The translations under genes and the position numbers were made by a program. From assembly GCA_030710605.1 (NCBI GenBank), contig CP092863.1, positions 55,394,507 to 55,458,506 of the forward strand: DNA of 64,000 bases, given 5' to 3'. This DNA is from Cordylochernes scorpioides. Its lineage: Eukaryota; Arthropoda; Arachnida; Pseudoscorpiones; Chernetidae. The notes below the pieces were generated by a model. It searched no databases, was not told where the DNA came from, and was given only the letters and a program-made list of their open reading frames with translations. Position 1 is the first letter of the stretch, and every line of letters starts with the position of its first letter. This document shows positions 12,246-22,147 of the stretch, piece by piece.

Positions 12246-13257
12246 TGTTAGAACTCATGGAATATTGTATGTATATATGTAAATATTACAACTATTTTTT
12301 CATATTTTTGGTTTTTTGTGTGTCTGACCCCTCAGCGAAGGGGAATCTATTTTTTGCTGTTTCTTCTCCTCTTTTCACACACCGCCCCCCCCCCCTTGCC
12401 GAGAGAATGTAAGCGTCCACCGGCCGGATGGACCGTCCAAAGTACCCACCGACCAATTGGAGGGGCGGAGGGGTCAAAAAGGTCAGGGCGCGGGCGCCAG
12501 AGTTGGTGTCACAGCTGTGCGGAGTAGACAAGAAAAAAGCCTCGCGGCGGCTTGCCCTAGATGAGCTCCGGGAACTTCGTCCATCTTCCATAAACGACCA
12601 TACAAGCGGTCTGAGAAGGGACAGGGTGGCTGACATCTCAAAGAAAGGTGAAGCCGAGACGAATCGTCGAGAGATTCGCATAGTGGTTGGAGTACGTCAA
12701 GAGCGACGAATTGTGCTTCATCTGAAGATTCCAGGAAGTTCGTCGAGGACAGACGAAATTGTGCTTCCAAGGCAGGGGGGCTCGGGCAAGCCGACCTAAC
12801 AACTGAGAGGAACTGTTTTTTTGGTGAGCACTCTCTCACATGCTTTTATTTCCTAAAAATTGATATATTTTTTATGTTAATCTAGCATATTTTGTAGTAT
12901 TTTTCTTTTTCTTATTTTTACTAAGTTTTTTTTTCTATTTTCGTCAATATCATCATTATATATTTTCTTTTGTTAAAAAACATTTAAGTTGCATGCAAAA
13001 ATTTTGGAATATACAAAAATAATAAGTTTTCATATATTTTTTTATCCTTCATTTTATAGCTAACATTAAACAAAACTTTATATGTGTAACCTTTTTGTTG
13101 TCTTCCTTTTTTTCTTGCTTGAACACCCAAGGCAGCCCAAAACAATATCAAATTTTATCAATATCAAGTTTTTATTTTGTTAAAAAGGGGGTTTGTGGAG
13201 CGTTCAGAATTTTTTTTTTTTCCTCCACGAGCTTTTTTAATTACCCCGTTCTTAACA
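12246..13257 (+). repeat. 3' LTR of BEL/Pao element
   Basis: 1012 bp. It matches 1969-2976 apart from homopolymer-length changes and a short replaced stretch near 13150-13170. It is followed by TTTAT. Confidence 0.92.
12428..12799 (+). CDS. 123-aa open frame inside the BEL 3' LTR (function unknown)
   Basis: Same frame as 2152-2523 in the other LTR, with the same caveats. Confidence 0.15.
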   Translation: MDRPKYPPTNWRGGGVKKVRARAPELVSQLCGVDKKKASRRLALDELRELRPSSINDHTSGLRRDRVADISKKGEAETNRREIRIVVGVRQERRIVLHLKIPGSSSRTDEIVLPRQGGSGKPT

Positions 13258-13360
13258 TTTATGTTTATATCTTGCGACTTCATAGTTTGTCCTTCCCTGA
13301 AATAAATTGTTGTCTCCTCCTGAAGTTTTTGTCTTCCCTAATTTTCCACGTGGCAATATG
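13258..13360 (+). repeat. right half of the repeat cut by the BEL insertion
   Basis: Begins with the target duplication TTTAT and continues the repeat seen unbroken at 1418-1550. Confidence 0.7.
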
Positions 13361-14429
13361 GAAGTTTTTAATAGTTTAAAATAATTCAGACACACATTGT
13401 ATACCTTGGAGATTTCTTGTTGCTTATTCCACGGTAATGGTGGGAAGGAGTATTCCAGCGACCGTAGTTACTGGAAGTCGTCCACAAACGGATCGACTTT
13501 TGTTTTTACACAGTTCGGTTACTTGCGCTTGGGTCGGATTTATTGCAAGAATCAATGACCTTATTGAAGCAATTTTCTTTTTCAAAACGTACCAATTTTG
13601 GATTAAATAGCTGGCAGCTATATCGAAAATGTAACAATTTAACCCACCAACCTTTAACTCAGAGATGTGGTTAACAATCTATTCTGGTATAAAATTTGTA
13701 TCTAATATATTTTGGCAGTATGTTTCACCCATTCCTTACTCACCACACACACACAAATATGCACAAACACCACGCACTCACACGCACCCATAGTTCTCGG
13801 ACGCCCATTTCACGTCCAATCATCTGTTCATGAAGTTAGTAACGCCGTTTCTCTTCTACGTCCCGATTCATCTAAAAAAAAAAAGTAAACACTCAAACAA
13901 CACATTTTTAAAAAACCTCTCGTCTTATGTATCATCGTATATTGAGAGAAAAGGTAAAATATACAGTAAAACATCAAAACTTACTTATGAGTTGCTTCTT
14001 ATTAAATCATTTTATGTTTTAAATATATGATGCTCGTCTGATTTATATAAATCTAATTACATTTATAAATTCAATTGTCATATATCGATAAAATTGTAAA
14101 ATTTTTTGGCAAATGTGTTTCTTTTTGATAATATCGTCAAATGTCTACAGACCTTCATTCAGTGATATGAGTTATTGAATGAGAGGGCTTGGCTCATCAG
14201 TGGTTAAACTTCTCAGCGGTTTTGCCAAATTACTCTTCAGACCACTCTACCATTGTATTGGATTAGTTTACTTATATTTCCTGTAATTTCTAAGGAAGGC
14301 AGCTTAGAGTACTTTAAGGAACCTATGGACATAAGCTTATAGGTCTGTAGAAGTGCATACATATCATTTCAAGAAATAGCATCCAGCCAAGTTCTTCTGC
14401 AAATAAGGTTCAATATCAAAGCTATATTA
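13361..14429. other. non-coding DNA
   Basis: AT-rich with a CA-rich patch near 13740-13795. No coding frame or known element was recognised. Confidence 0.5.
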
Positions 14430-17400
14430 TCAATGCCGAACTTATATATAGAAGCTGCTATGAATGGATGATTCTTAATGAAGGAGTCCAGCCTCGCTGT
14501 AGGTCAACAATGGATGATATAAACAATTCCGAACTTATAGATAGTAGCTGCTAGCTGTAGAAAATTATAAACGGCGGAGTCCAGCGTCGCCATAGATCAA
14601 TGATGGATTAGATCAATAATGTGGAACTTATAGATATAAGCTGCAAGTTATAAATAATTATCAACGGTTGTGTCCAGTGTCCCCTTGGATCAACAATGGA
14701 TTAGGTCAACAATAACGAACTTATAGATCGTAGCTGCTAGCTTTAGATAATTATCAACTGTTGAGTCCAGCGTGGCCATAGAACAACAATGGATGGGGTC
14801 AACAATTCCCAACTTATAGATCAAAGCGGTTAGCTTTAGATAATTATAAACGGTGTTATCCAGCGTCGCCTTAGATCAACAATGGATGTAATCAACAATG
14901 CCGAACTTATAGATCAAAGCGGAAAGCTGTGGATAATTATCAACGGTTGAGTCCAAGGTCGCCAAAGCTCAACAATCGATGAGACCAATTGATCGCAGCT
15001 GCGAGTTATAGATAATTATCAACGGTGGATTCCAGCGTGGCCATAGATCAACATTCGACGAGGTCAACAATGCCCAACTTATTGATCGCAGGTGTTAGCT
15101 GTAGGTAATTATAAACGGTGGGGTCCAGCGTCGCCATAGGTCAACAATGACTGAGGTCAATAATGCCCAACCTATAGATCGTAGCACTTAGCTGTAGATA
15201 ATTATCAACGGTGCAGTCAATTGTGGCTATAGATCAACAACAGATGAGTTTAAAATTTTCGAACTTATAGATCGCAGCGGCTAGCTCTGGATAATTATCA
15301 ACGGTGGTGTCCAGCGTCGCCTTAAATCAACAATGGATGGGGTAAACAATGACGAGCTTATAGATCGTAGCTGCTAGTTGTAGATAATGATCAACAGTCG
15401 AGTCCAGCGTCGTCATAGGTAAAAAATTAACGGGGTCAACAATTCCGAACTTATAGATCAAGCGGCTAGTTCTGGATAATTATCAACGGTGGTGTCCAGC
15501 GTTGCCATAGGTCAACAATGGATGAGGTCAACAATGCTGAACTCATAGATCGCAGCGGCTAGCCCTGGATGATTATCAACGGTGGAGTCCAGCCTCTCCA
15601 CAGGTCAACAATGGATGAGGTCAACAATGTCGAACTTATATATCGCATCTGCTAGATTTAGATAATTAAAAACGGTTGTGTCCAGTGTCGCCTTAGATCA
15701 ACAATGAATAAGGTAGACAATGCCGAACTTATAAATCGTAGCACCTAGCTGTAGATAATTATCAACGGTGGATTCAAGTGTGGCCATAAGTCGAATATAG
15801 ATGAGGACAATAATGTCAATAGATCGTAGCTGCTAGCTGTAGATAATTATCAACGGTGGAGTACAGCGTCGCCATAAGTCAAATATAGATGAGGACAATA
15901 AGGTCAATAGATCATAGCTGCTAGCTGTAGATAATTATCAACGGTGGAGTACAGCGTCGCCATATATCAACAATGGATGATGTCAACAATTCCGAAATTA
16001 TTGATAACAGCGGCTAGTTCTGGAAAATTATAAACGGAGGTGTCCAGCGTCGCCTTAGATCAACAATGGATGAGGTCAACAATACCGATCATATAGATCG
16101 TAGCTGCTAGCTGTGGATAATTATCAACGGCTTGTCCAGCGTCGCTATAGGTCAACCATGAATGATGTCAACAATGCCGAACTTATAGATCACAGATTCT
16201 ATCTCTGGATGAATAACAAAGTTGGAGTCAAGCGTCGCCACAGGTCAACAATGGATGGGGTCAATAATGCCCAACTTATAGATCGCAGCATTTAGCTGTA
16301 GATAAATATAAACGGTGGAATACAGGGTCGCCATAGATTAACAAAGGTTGAGGTCAACAAAGCCGATATTATAGATCGTAGCTGCTACTGTAGATAATTA
16401 TCAACGGTGGAGTCCAGCGTGGCCATTAATCAACAATGGATGAGGTCAACAATTCCGAAATGATAGATCGGAGCGGCTAGTTCTGGATAATTATAAACGG
16501 TGGTGTCCAGCGTCGCTTTAGATCAATAATTGATGAGGTCAACAATACCGAAATTATAGATCGCAGCTGTTAGCTGTAGATAATTATCAACGGTGGATTC
16601 AAGTGTGGCCATAAGTCGAATATAGATGAGGACAATAATGTCAATAGATCGTAGCTGCTAGCTGTAGATAATTATCAACGGTGGAGTACAGCGTCGCCAT
16701 AAGTCAAATATAGATGAGGACAATAATGTCAATAGATCATAGCTGCTAGCTGTAGATAATTATCAACGGTGGAGTACAGCGTCGCCATATATCAACAATG
16801 GATGATGTCAACAATTCCGAAATTATTGATAACAGCGGCTAGTTCTGGAAAATTATAAACGGAGGTGTCCAGCGTCGCCTTAGATCAACAATGGATGAGG
16901 TCAACAATACCGAAATTATAGATCGCAGCTGTTAGCTGTAGATAATTATCAACGGTGGATTCAAGTGTGGCCATAAGTCGAATATAGATGAGGACAATAA
17001 GTCAATAGATCGTAGCTGCTACCTGTAGATAATTATCAACGGTGGATTCAAGTGTGGCCATAAGTCGAATATAGATGAGGACAATAATGTCAATAGATCG
17101 TAGCAGCTAGCTGTAGATAATTATCAACGGTGGAGTACAGCCTCGCCATAAGTCAAATATAGATGAGGACAATAATGTCAATAGATCATAGCTGCTAGCT
17201 GTAGATAATTATCAACAGTGGAGTACAGCGTCGCCATAAATCAAATATAGATGAGGACAATAATGTCAATAGATCATAGCTGCTAGCTGTAGATAATTAT
17301 CAACGGTGGAAAACAGCGTCGCCATAAGTCAAATATAGATGAGGACAATAATGTCAATAGATCATAGCTGCTAGCTGTAGATAATTATCAACGGTGGAGT

Positions 17401-18139
17401 ACAGCGTCGCCATATATCAACAATGGATGATGTCAACAATGCCAAACTTATAGATCGTAGCCTTTATCTCTGGATAATTATCAACGGTGTTGTCCAGCGT
17501 CGCCTTAGATCAATAATGAATGAGGTCAACAATGCCGAACTTATAGATTGCAGCGGCTAGCTGTAGATAGTTATCAACGGTGGAGTCCAGCGTCGCCATA
17601 TATCAACAATGGATTAGGTAACAATGCCGAACTTATAGATCGCAGCTGCTAGCTGTGGATAATTATCAACGGGCTTTCCAGCGTCGCTATAGGTCCACCA
17701 TGAATGAGGTCAACATTGCCGAACTTATAGATCGCAACTGCTAGATTTAGATAATTATAAACGGTTGTGTCCAGCGTCGCCTTAGATCAACAATGGATGA
17801 AGTAGACAATGCCGAATTAATAGATCGTAGCACCTAGCTGTAGATAATTATCAACGGTGGAGTACAGTGTCGCCATATATCAACGATGGATGATGTCAAC
17901 AATGCCAAACTTATAGATTGCAGCTTCTATCTCTGGATAATTAACAACGGTGGAGTCGAACATCGCCACAGATCAACAATGGATGATGTTAACAATGTCG
18001 AGCTTATAGATGTTAGCTGTTAACTGTAGATAATAATCAATGGTGGACTCCAGCGTGGCCATATATAAACAATGGATGAGGTCAAGAATTCCGAAACTAT
18101 AGATAGCAGCGGCTAGTTCTGGATAATTATAAATGGTGG
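14430..18139. repeat. ~93-bp satellite array, block 1
   Basis: About 40 diverged tandem units. A typical unit reads TAATTATCAACGGTGGAGTC, then CAGCGTCGCCATAGATCAAC, AATGGATGAGGTCAACAATG, CCGAACTTATAGATCGCAGC and TGCTAGCTGTAGA. A shorter variant lacks the 'GCCGAACTTAT' part and has AAGTCRAATATAGATGAGG; it recurs in groups between 15750 and 17400, which indicates higher-order duplication of several units. The segment 14636-15295 is repeated at 23165-23822. Confidence 0.92.
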
Positions 18140-18263
18140 TGTGCTGAGAACATGTAAGAAAATATCTATGTATGTTTTCCCACGTGACGCAGCGGAGCGT
18201 GACCTTGCCAGCACGGGTGAGTCAGTTGTTATTTTGCTCTCTGTGTAGATGGACATTAAAACA
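18140..18263 (+). repeat. 5' LTR of Gypsy element
   Basis: 124 bp, unusually short, identical by eye to 22024-22147. It contains the palindrome CACGTG. Confidence 0.93.
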
Positions 18264-18281
18264 TGGTGGCAGCGATAACTG
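18264..18281 (+). promoter_or_regulatory. candidate primer binding site of Gypsy element
   Basis: TGGTGGCAGCGATAACTG abuts the LTR and starts with TGG. The tRNA is not assigned. Confidence 0.55.
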
Positions 18282-18343
18282 GATAAAATACGAACCCGTA
18301 TTGCAAAATATCGATTTTTGCGTACTTTGGAAGATAATTCAAC

Positions 18344-19120
18344 ATGGCTCAGATTCAACCTCCAGAAACTTTCGACTTCTCGACTCCCAACGAATGGCCC
18401 AAATGGAGGAAGAGATTCGAACGATACCTCGTGGTCAGTGGAATGAAGAAGAAAGAGGAGGCGGACAAGATCGATTTGTTCATGTACTTGATGGGCGACC
18501 GCGCGGATGATATATTCGGGACCTTCAAGTTCGAAAAGGAGAAAGAGGCAACGAAAATTGATTCCGTCCTCAAGGCGTTCGACAGCCACTTCTTTGTCAG
18601 GAAGAATATTATCTACGAACGTGCGAAATTTAATTCAAGAATCCAAGAGGATCGGGAGCCAGTGGACGAATTCATCACTTCATTGTACAAATTGGCTGAT
18701 AGTTGCGAATTTGAGGGTCTTCATGAGCAGTTGATCCGTGACCGAATTGTGGTTGGAGTGAAGGGCAAAGCTTTATCGGAAAGAATGCAGTTGGACAGCG
18801 AACTGACTTTGGAAAAGGCGGTGAAAATGGTTCGACAGCAGGAAGCCGTTCGACAGCAGCAAGTCGACCTGCAGCGTCCCTCAGCAAGCCAAAAGGTCAG
18901 TCAGGTGAAGTTCAACTCGAAGAAACAATCACCGAAACAACAACAGCAGCCTTCGAGGAAGAAGGAGAAGTCAGCCAAAACAAGATCACGATGTCCAAAG
19001 TGCGGAGGTTTCACCCACAGGGAAGGACAGGCTTGCCGTGCTGAAGGACAAAAATGTAACCTGTGTTCCTCTGTGTCTCTTCAGGAAGATAATGGGACAG
19101 CAACGACTAGTGAAAAGTGA
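18344..19120 (+). CDS. Gypsy gag, truncated at the second zinc knuckle
   Basis: Starts at ATG 80 bp after the LTR. It contains the Gypsy capsid region (FDFSTPNEWPKW, DLFMYLMGDRADDI, FNSRIQEDREPVDEFI, RIVVGVKGKALSERM) and a basic linker. It then has a first zinc knuckle (CPKCGGFTHREGQAC) and the start of a second (CNLC), after which the sequence turns unrelated (SSVSLQEDNG...) and stops. In relatives the second knuckle runs on (CNLCxxxGHFxxxC) and is followed by the protease. Gag forms the particle and binds the RNA. The break in the second knuckle marks the left edge of the internal deletion. Confidence 0.88.
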   Translation: MAQIQPPETFDFSTPNEWPKWRKRFERYLVVSGMKKKEEADKIDLFMYLMGDRADDIFGTFKFEKEKEATKIDSVLKAFDSHFFVRKNIIYERAKFNSRIQEDREPVDEFITSLYKLADSCEFEGLHEQLIRDRIVVGVKGKALSERMQLDSELTLEKAVKMVRQQEAVRQQQVDLQRPSASQKVSQVKFNSKKQSPKQQQQPSRKKEKSAKTRSRCPKCGGFTHREGQACRAEGQKCNLCSSVSLQEDNGTATTSEK

Positions 19121-21963
19121 TATCAACACTGCGAAATGGCAATTATGAAATCAAGGAGAAGATTTATGTCATTCGTCGTTTGAGTGAACCTCTTCTGAGT
19201 CGCCGGGCATGTGAGCTCTTGAACCTGGCGAGGCGGATTGAAGTGGTTGCGACGAGAATTAACCCAATCAAGGAATTCCCTGAAGTATTTGAAGGACTGG
19301 GACAGATCGGAAACCCTTACGAAATCAAATTGAAACCTGGAGCAAAACCATATGCTGTGCATACTCCTCGACGGGTACCAATACCTTTGATGGAAAAGCT
19401 CAAAACAAGATTGGAAGAGCTCGAGAAGGCGGGAATCATAGCACAAGTTAACGTTGCGACTGAATGGTGTGCACCGACTGTGATTGCTGGTAAACCGAAT
19501 GGCGACATACGACTCTGTGTGGATCTCTCAAGGCTGAACGAACATGTACAGCGCGAAGTGCATCCCATGCCAGTGGTGGAGCACATGCTGGGGCAACTGG
19601 GGGAAGCAAGATTCTTTTCGAAACTGGACGCGAACAGTGGCTTTCACCAGATTCCGTTGAGCCCGGACTGCCAGCATTTAACGACCTTCATCACTCCTTT
19701 TGGGAGATATAAATACTGCAGGATGCCATTTGGAATCTCACTCGCCCCAGAGTATTTTCAGAAAGTTATGTCAATAATCTTGCAAGGCATGGACGGTGTA
19801 ATGTGTTACCTGGACGATATCCTGATATTTGCCTCCGACTCCAAGACTCACGATCGAATTCTTCGTTTAGTGCTCCGAAAACTGAAAGAGGCGAAAGTTA
19901 CACTAAACAAGGCCAAGTGTGTGTTCGGCGTGCCAAGAATTAATTTTCTTGGGCACATACTGGATGAAGACGGTATCCGACCAGATCCAGCGAAAATCGA
20001 AGCAGTGGCGAAGATGCCTGCTCCGACCGATGTTCATGGCGTAAGAAGATTTCTTGGCATGGTGAACCATCTGGGACGCTTTGTGGAAAATTTATCTGAA
20101 ATTGTGGCACCACTGAACCAGTTGCTGGTGAAAGGTCAAGACTTCGTTTGGGATTGCAGCCAGGAGCGAGCATTCCGAAAGTTGAAAGAATTGCTCACGA
20201 CTCAACCCATCTTGGCAGCATACGACGTCAGGAAACCAACTATGGTGTCATCCGACGCATCTTCATACGGCTTGGGAGCGGTACTGAAGCAAGAAGGTAA
20301 GAATGGAATCTGGCGACCTGTTGCTTATTCTTCTAGAACTATGACACCTACCGAAAAACGATATGCTCAGATCGAGAAAGAGGCTCTCGCAATTACATGG
20401 GCTTGCGAACGTTTTCAAGATTTCCTGCTTGGAAAGCGTTTCCGAATTGAGACCGACCATAAGCCTCTCATTCCTCTATTTTCGACGAAAGAATTGAGTT
20501 CGCTGACCCCAAGACTGCAACGTTTCAGAATGCGTATGATGAGGTTTGGATTCGAAATAGTGCATATCCCTGGAAAGGAGCTGCTCGACGCCGATGCATT
20601 ATCCAGACAACCACTTCTTACAACCGAGGGAGGTGAAAACGAACGGCAAACCTCAGCGCATATAAATGCAGTTCTCTCGAGTATAACCGACAAAGACAAG
20701 ATGTTGACGAAGATTTTTGAAGCTCAACAAGAAGATACGACCCTGAAAGCAGTAGCCAACTACCTTGAGCAAGGCTGGCCAGATAAGAAGAAGATGTCAC
20801 AGGCTCTGCTCTCTTATTGGCATGTCAAGGATGAACTCGGCGTTCAAAATGGACTACTGATGCGTAGCTGTCGTCTTGTTATTCCAGCAAGTATGAAACT
20901 GGAGATCCTAGATAAGTTGCACGCTGGGCACTTCGGGATAACAAAAACAAGACTTCGCGCACGTGAGACGGTATGGTGGCCTGGAATTTCGGAAGAGATC
21001 GCGGAAACGGTCAGAAAGTGCAGTGTCTGTATCCAGGAAGCCGTCTCAAAACATGAACCTTTGATACCAACCAACTTTCCTACGCGACCGTGGCAAAAGG
21101 TTGGAATGGATTTGTTCAAGTTCGAGAATAAGTGGTATCTAGTCGTCATTGACTATTATTCTCGATATCCTGAAATGGTTCAGCTGGATCGGCTCACAGC
21201 CAGTGTGGTGGTGCGTAGTTGCAAATCCATATTTGCCCGACATGGAATACCAGAAACTGTTGTAAGCGATAATGGGACGCAATTTGGAGCTGCTCGTGAG
21301 TTTGCAAATTTCGCAAGGCAGTACGGATTCACACATGTCACTTCAAGTCCTCGATTCCCGCAGAGCAATGGGATGGCAGAAGCAGGTGTGAAAATTGCTA
21401 AGTTGATCCTCAAGAAAAATCAAGACCCATCGCTTGGACTCCTGGAGTATCGATCGACCCCCTTGGAGAACGGTTACAGCCCTGCTGAGCTTCTCATGGG
21501 ACGTAAACTCCGAACGACCTTGCCAATTGCACCAGAGAATCTTAATCCAAAGTTGGTGGACTCTCAGACCCTGAAAAGAAAGGAGGGGAGAAGGAGAAAG
21601 GATATGAAATCCAGATATGATCGACGCTGCGGAGCTACGGACATGGAGGAGCTATCCGAAGGTGACACGGTTTGGATTACAGATATGCGAACCTGGGGGA
21701 TTGTAAAGAAGAAAGCATCGACACCAAGGTCGTATATGGTTGATACTCCAGTTGGGACTTTACGTCGAAACAGGTTCCATCTACGAAAAGGATATGCAGT
21801 GCAATATCCAGCCGACCCATCGACGCCGACCTTTTCGGAGGAGGAACTGGTTGAAAATGAAAAGACCCCAGTTGTGGATTATCCCTCTAACGACTCAGAA
21901 GACGGCCAGATAAGAACCCGGAGTGGACGAATTGTTAAACCTGTGGATCGCCTTCATTATTAA
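19117..21963 (+). CDS. Gypsy pol: protease remnant, RT, RNase H, integrase
   Basis: The frame is open from the deletion junction and overlaps the gag stop by four bases. Its real start is unknown; the first codon is not ATG. It begins with only the C-terminal tail of the protease (KIYVIRRLSEPLLSR), so no catalytic DTG/DSG is present. RT follows with RLCVDLSRLN, FFSKLDANSGFHQI and the YLDD box (MCYLDDILIF), then RNase H (VSSDASSYGLGAVL, YAQIEKEALA, TDHKPL) and integrase with the HHCC region (HAGHFGITKTR ... CSVC) and D-D-E (MDLFKF, VSDNGTQF, NGMAEAGV). RT and integrase look intact. The end is marked by RTRSGR, 60 bp before the 3' LTR. Confidence 0.92.
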   Translation: MISTLRNGNYEIKEKIYVIRRLSEPLLSRRACELLNLARRIEVVATRINPIKEFPEVFEGLGQIGNPYEIKLKPGAKPYAVHTPRRVPIPLMEKLKTRLEELEKAGIIAQVNVATEWCAPTVIAGKPNGDIRLCVDLSRLNEHVQREVHPMPVVEHMLGQLGEARFFSKLDANSGFHQIPLSPDCQHLTTFITPFGRYKYCRMPFGISLAPEYFQKVMSIILQGMDGVMCYLDDILIFASDSKTHDRILRLVLRKLKEAKVTLNKAKCVFGVPRINFLGHILDEDGIRPDPAKIEAVAKMPAPTDVHGVRRFLGMVNHLGRFVENLSEIVAPLNQLLVKGQDFVWDCSQERAFRKLKELLTTQPILAAYDVRKPTMVSSDASSYGLGAVLKQEGKNGIWRPVAYSSRTMTPTEKRYAQIEKEALAITWACERFQDFLLGKRFRIETDHKPLIPLFSTKELSSLTPRLQRFRMRMMRFGFEIVHIPGKELLDADALSRQPLLTTEGGENERQTSAHINAVLSSITDKDKMLTKIFEAQQEDTTLKAVANYLEQGWPDKKKMSQALLSYWHVKDELGVQNGLLMRSCRLVIPASMKLEILDKLHAGHFGITKTRLRARETVWWPGISEEIAETVRKCSVCIQEAVSKHEPLIPTNFPTRPWQKVGMDLFKFENKWYLVVIDYYSRYPEMVQLDRLTASVVVRSCKSIFARHGIPETVVSDNGTQFGAAREFANFARQYGFTHVTSSPRFPQSNGMAEAGVKIAKLILKKNQDPSLGLLEYRSTPLENGYSPAELLMGRKLRTTLPIAPENLNPKLVDSQTLKRKEGRRRKDMKSRYDRRCGATDMEELSEGDTVWITDMRTWGIVKKKASTPRSYMVDTPVGTLRRNRFHLRKGYAVQYPADPSTPTFSEEELVENEKTPVVDYPSNDSEDGQIRTRSGRIVKPVDRLHY

Positions 21964-22012
21964 TTATATTATGCATTTAAAGTTTGTAATGTATATATAT
22001 ATTTCAAGTCTT

Positions 22013-22023
22013 AAAAAGGGGGA
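22013..22023 (+). promoter_or_regulatory. polypurine tract of Gypsy element
   Basis: AAAAAGGGGGA directly precedes the 3' LTR. Confidence 0.8.
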
Positions 22024-22147
22024 TGTGCTGAGAACATGTAAGAAAATATCTATGTATGTTTTCCCACGTGACGCAGCGGAGCGTGACCTTGCCAGCACGG
22101 GTGAGTCAGTTGTTATTTTGCTCTCTGTGTAGATGGACATTAAAACA
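22024..22147 (+). repeat. 3' LTR of Gypsy element
   Basis: 124 bp, identical by eye to the 5' LTR; followed by the GGTGG duplication and satellite. Confidence 0.93.

Larger units (their letters stand above)
18140..22147 (+). mobile_element. Ty3/Gypsy retrotransposon in the satellite, protease deleted
   Basis: Short 124-bp LTRs (18140-18263, 22024-22147), identical by eye, start TGTGCTGAG and end ATTAAAACA. GGTGG flanks both sides (18135-18139, 22148-22152) and belongs to the satellite unit (AACGGTGG). The inside codes for gag, RT, RNase H and integrase but lacks the protease core. Identical LTRs make it a very recent insertion. Confidence 0.93.
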
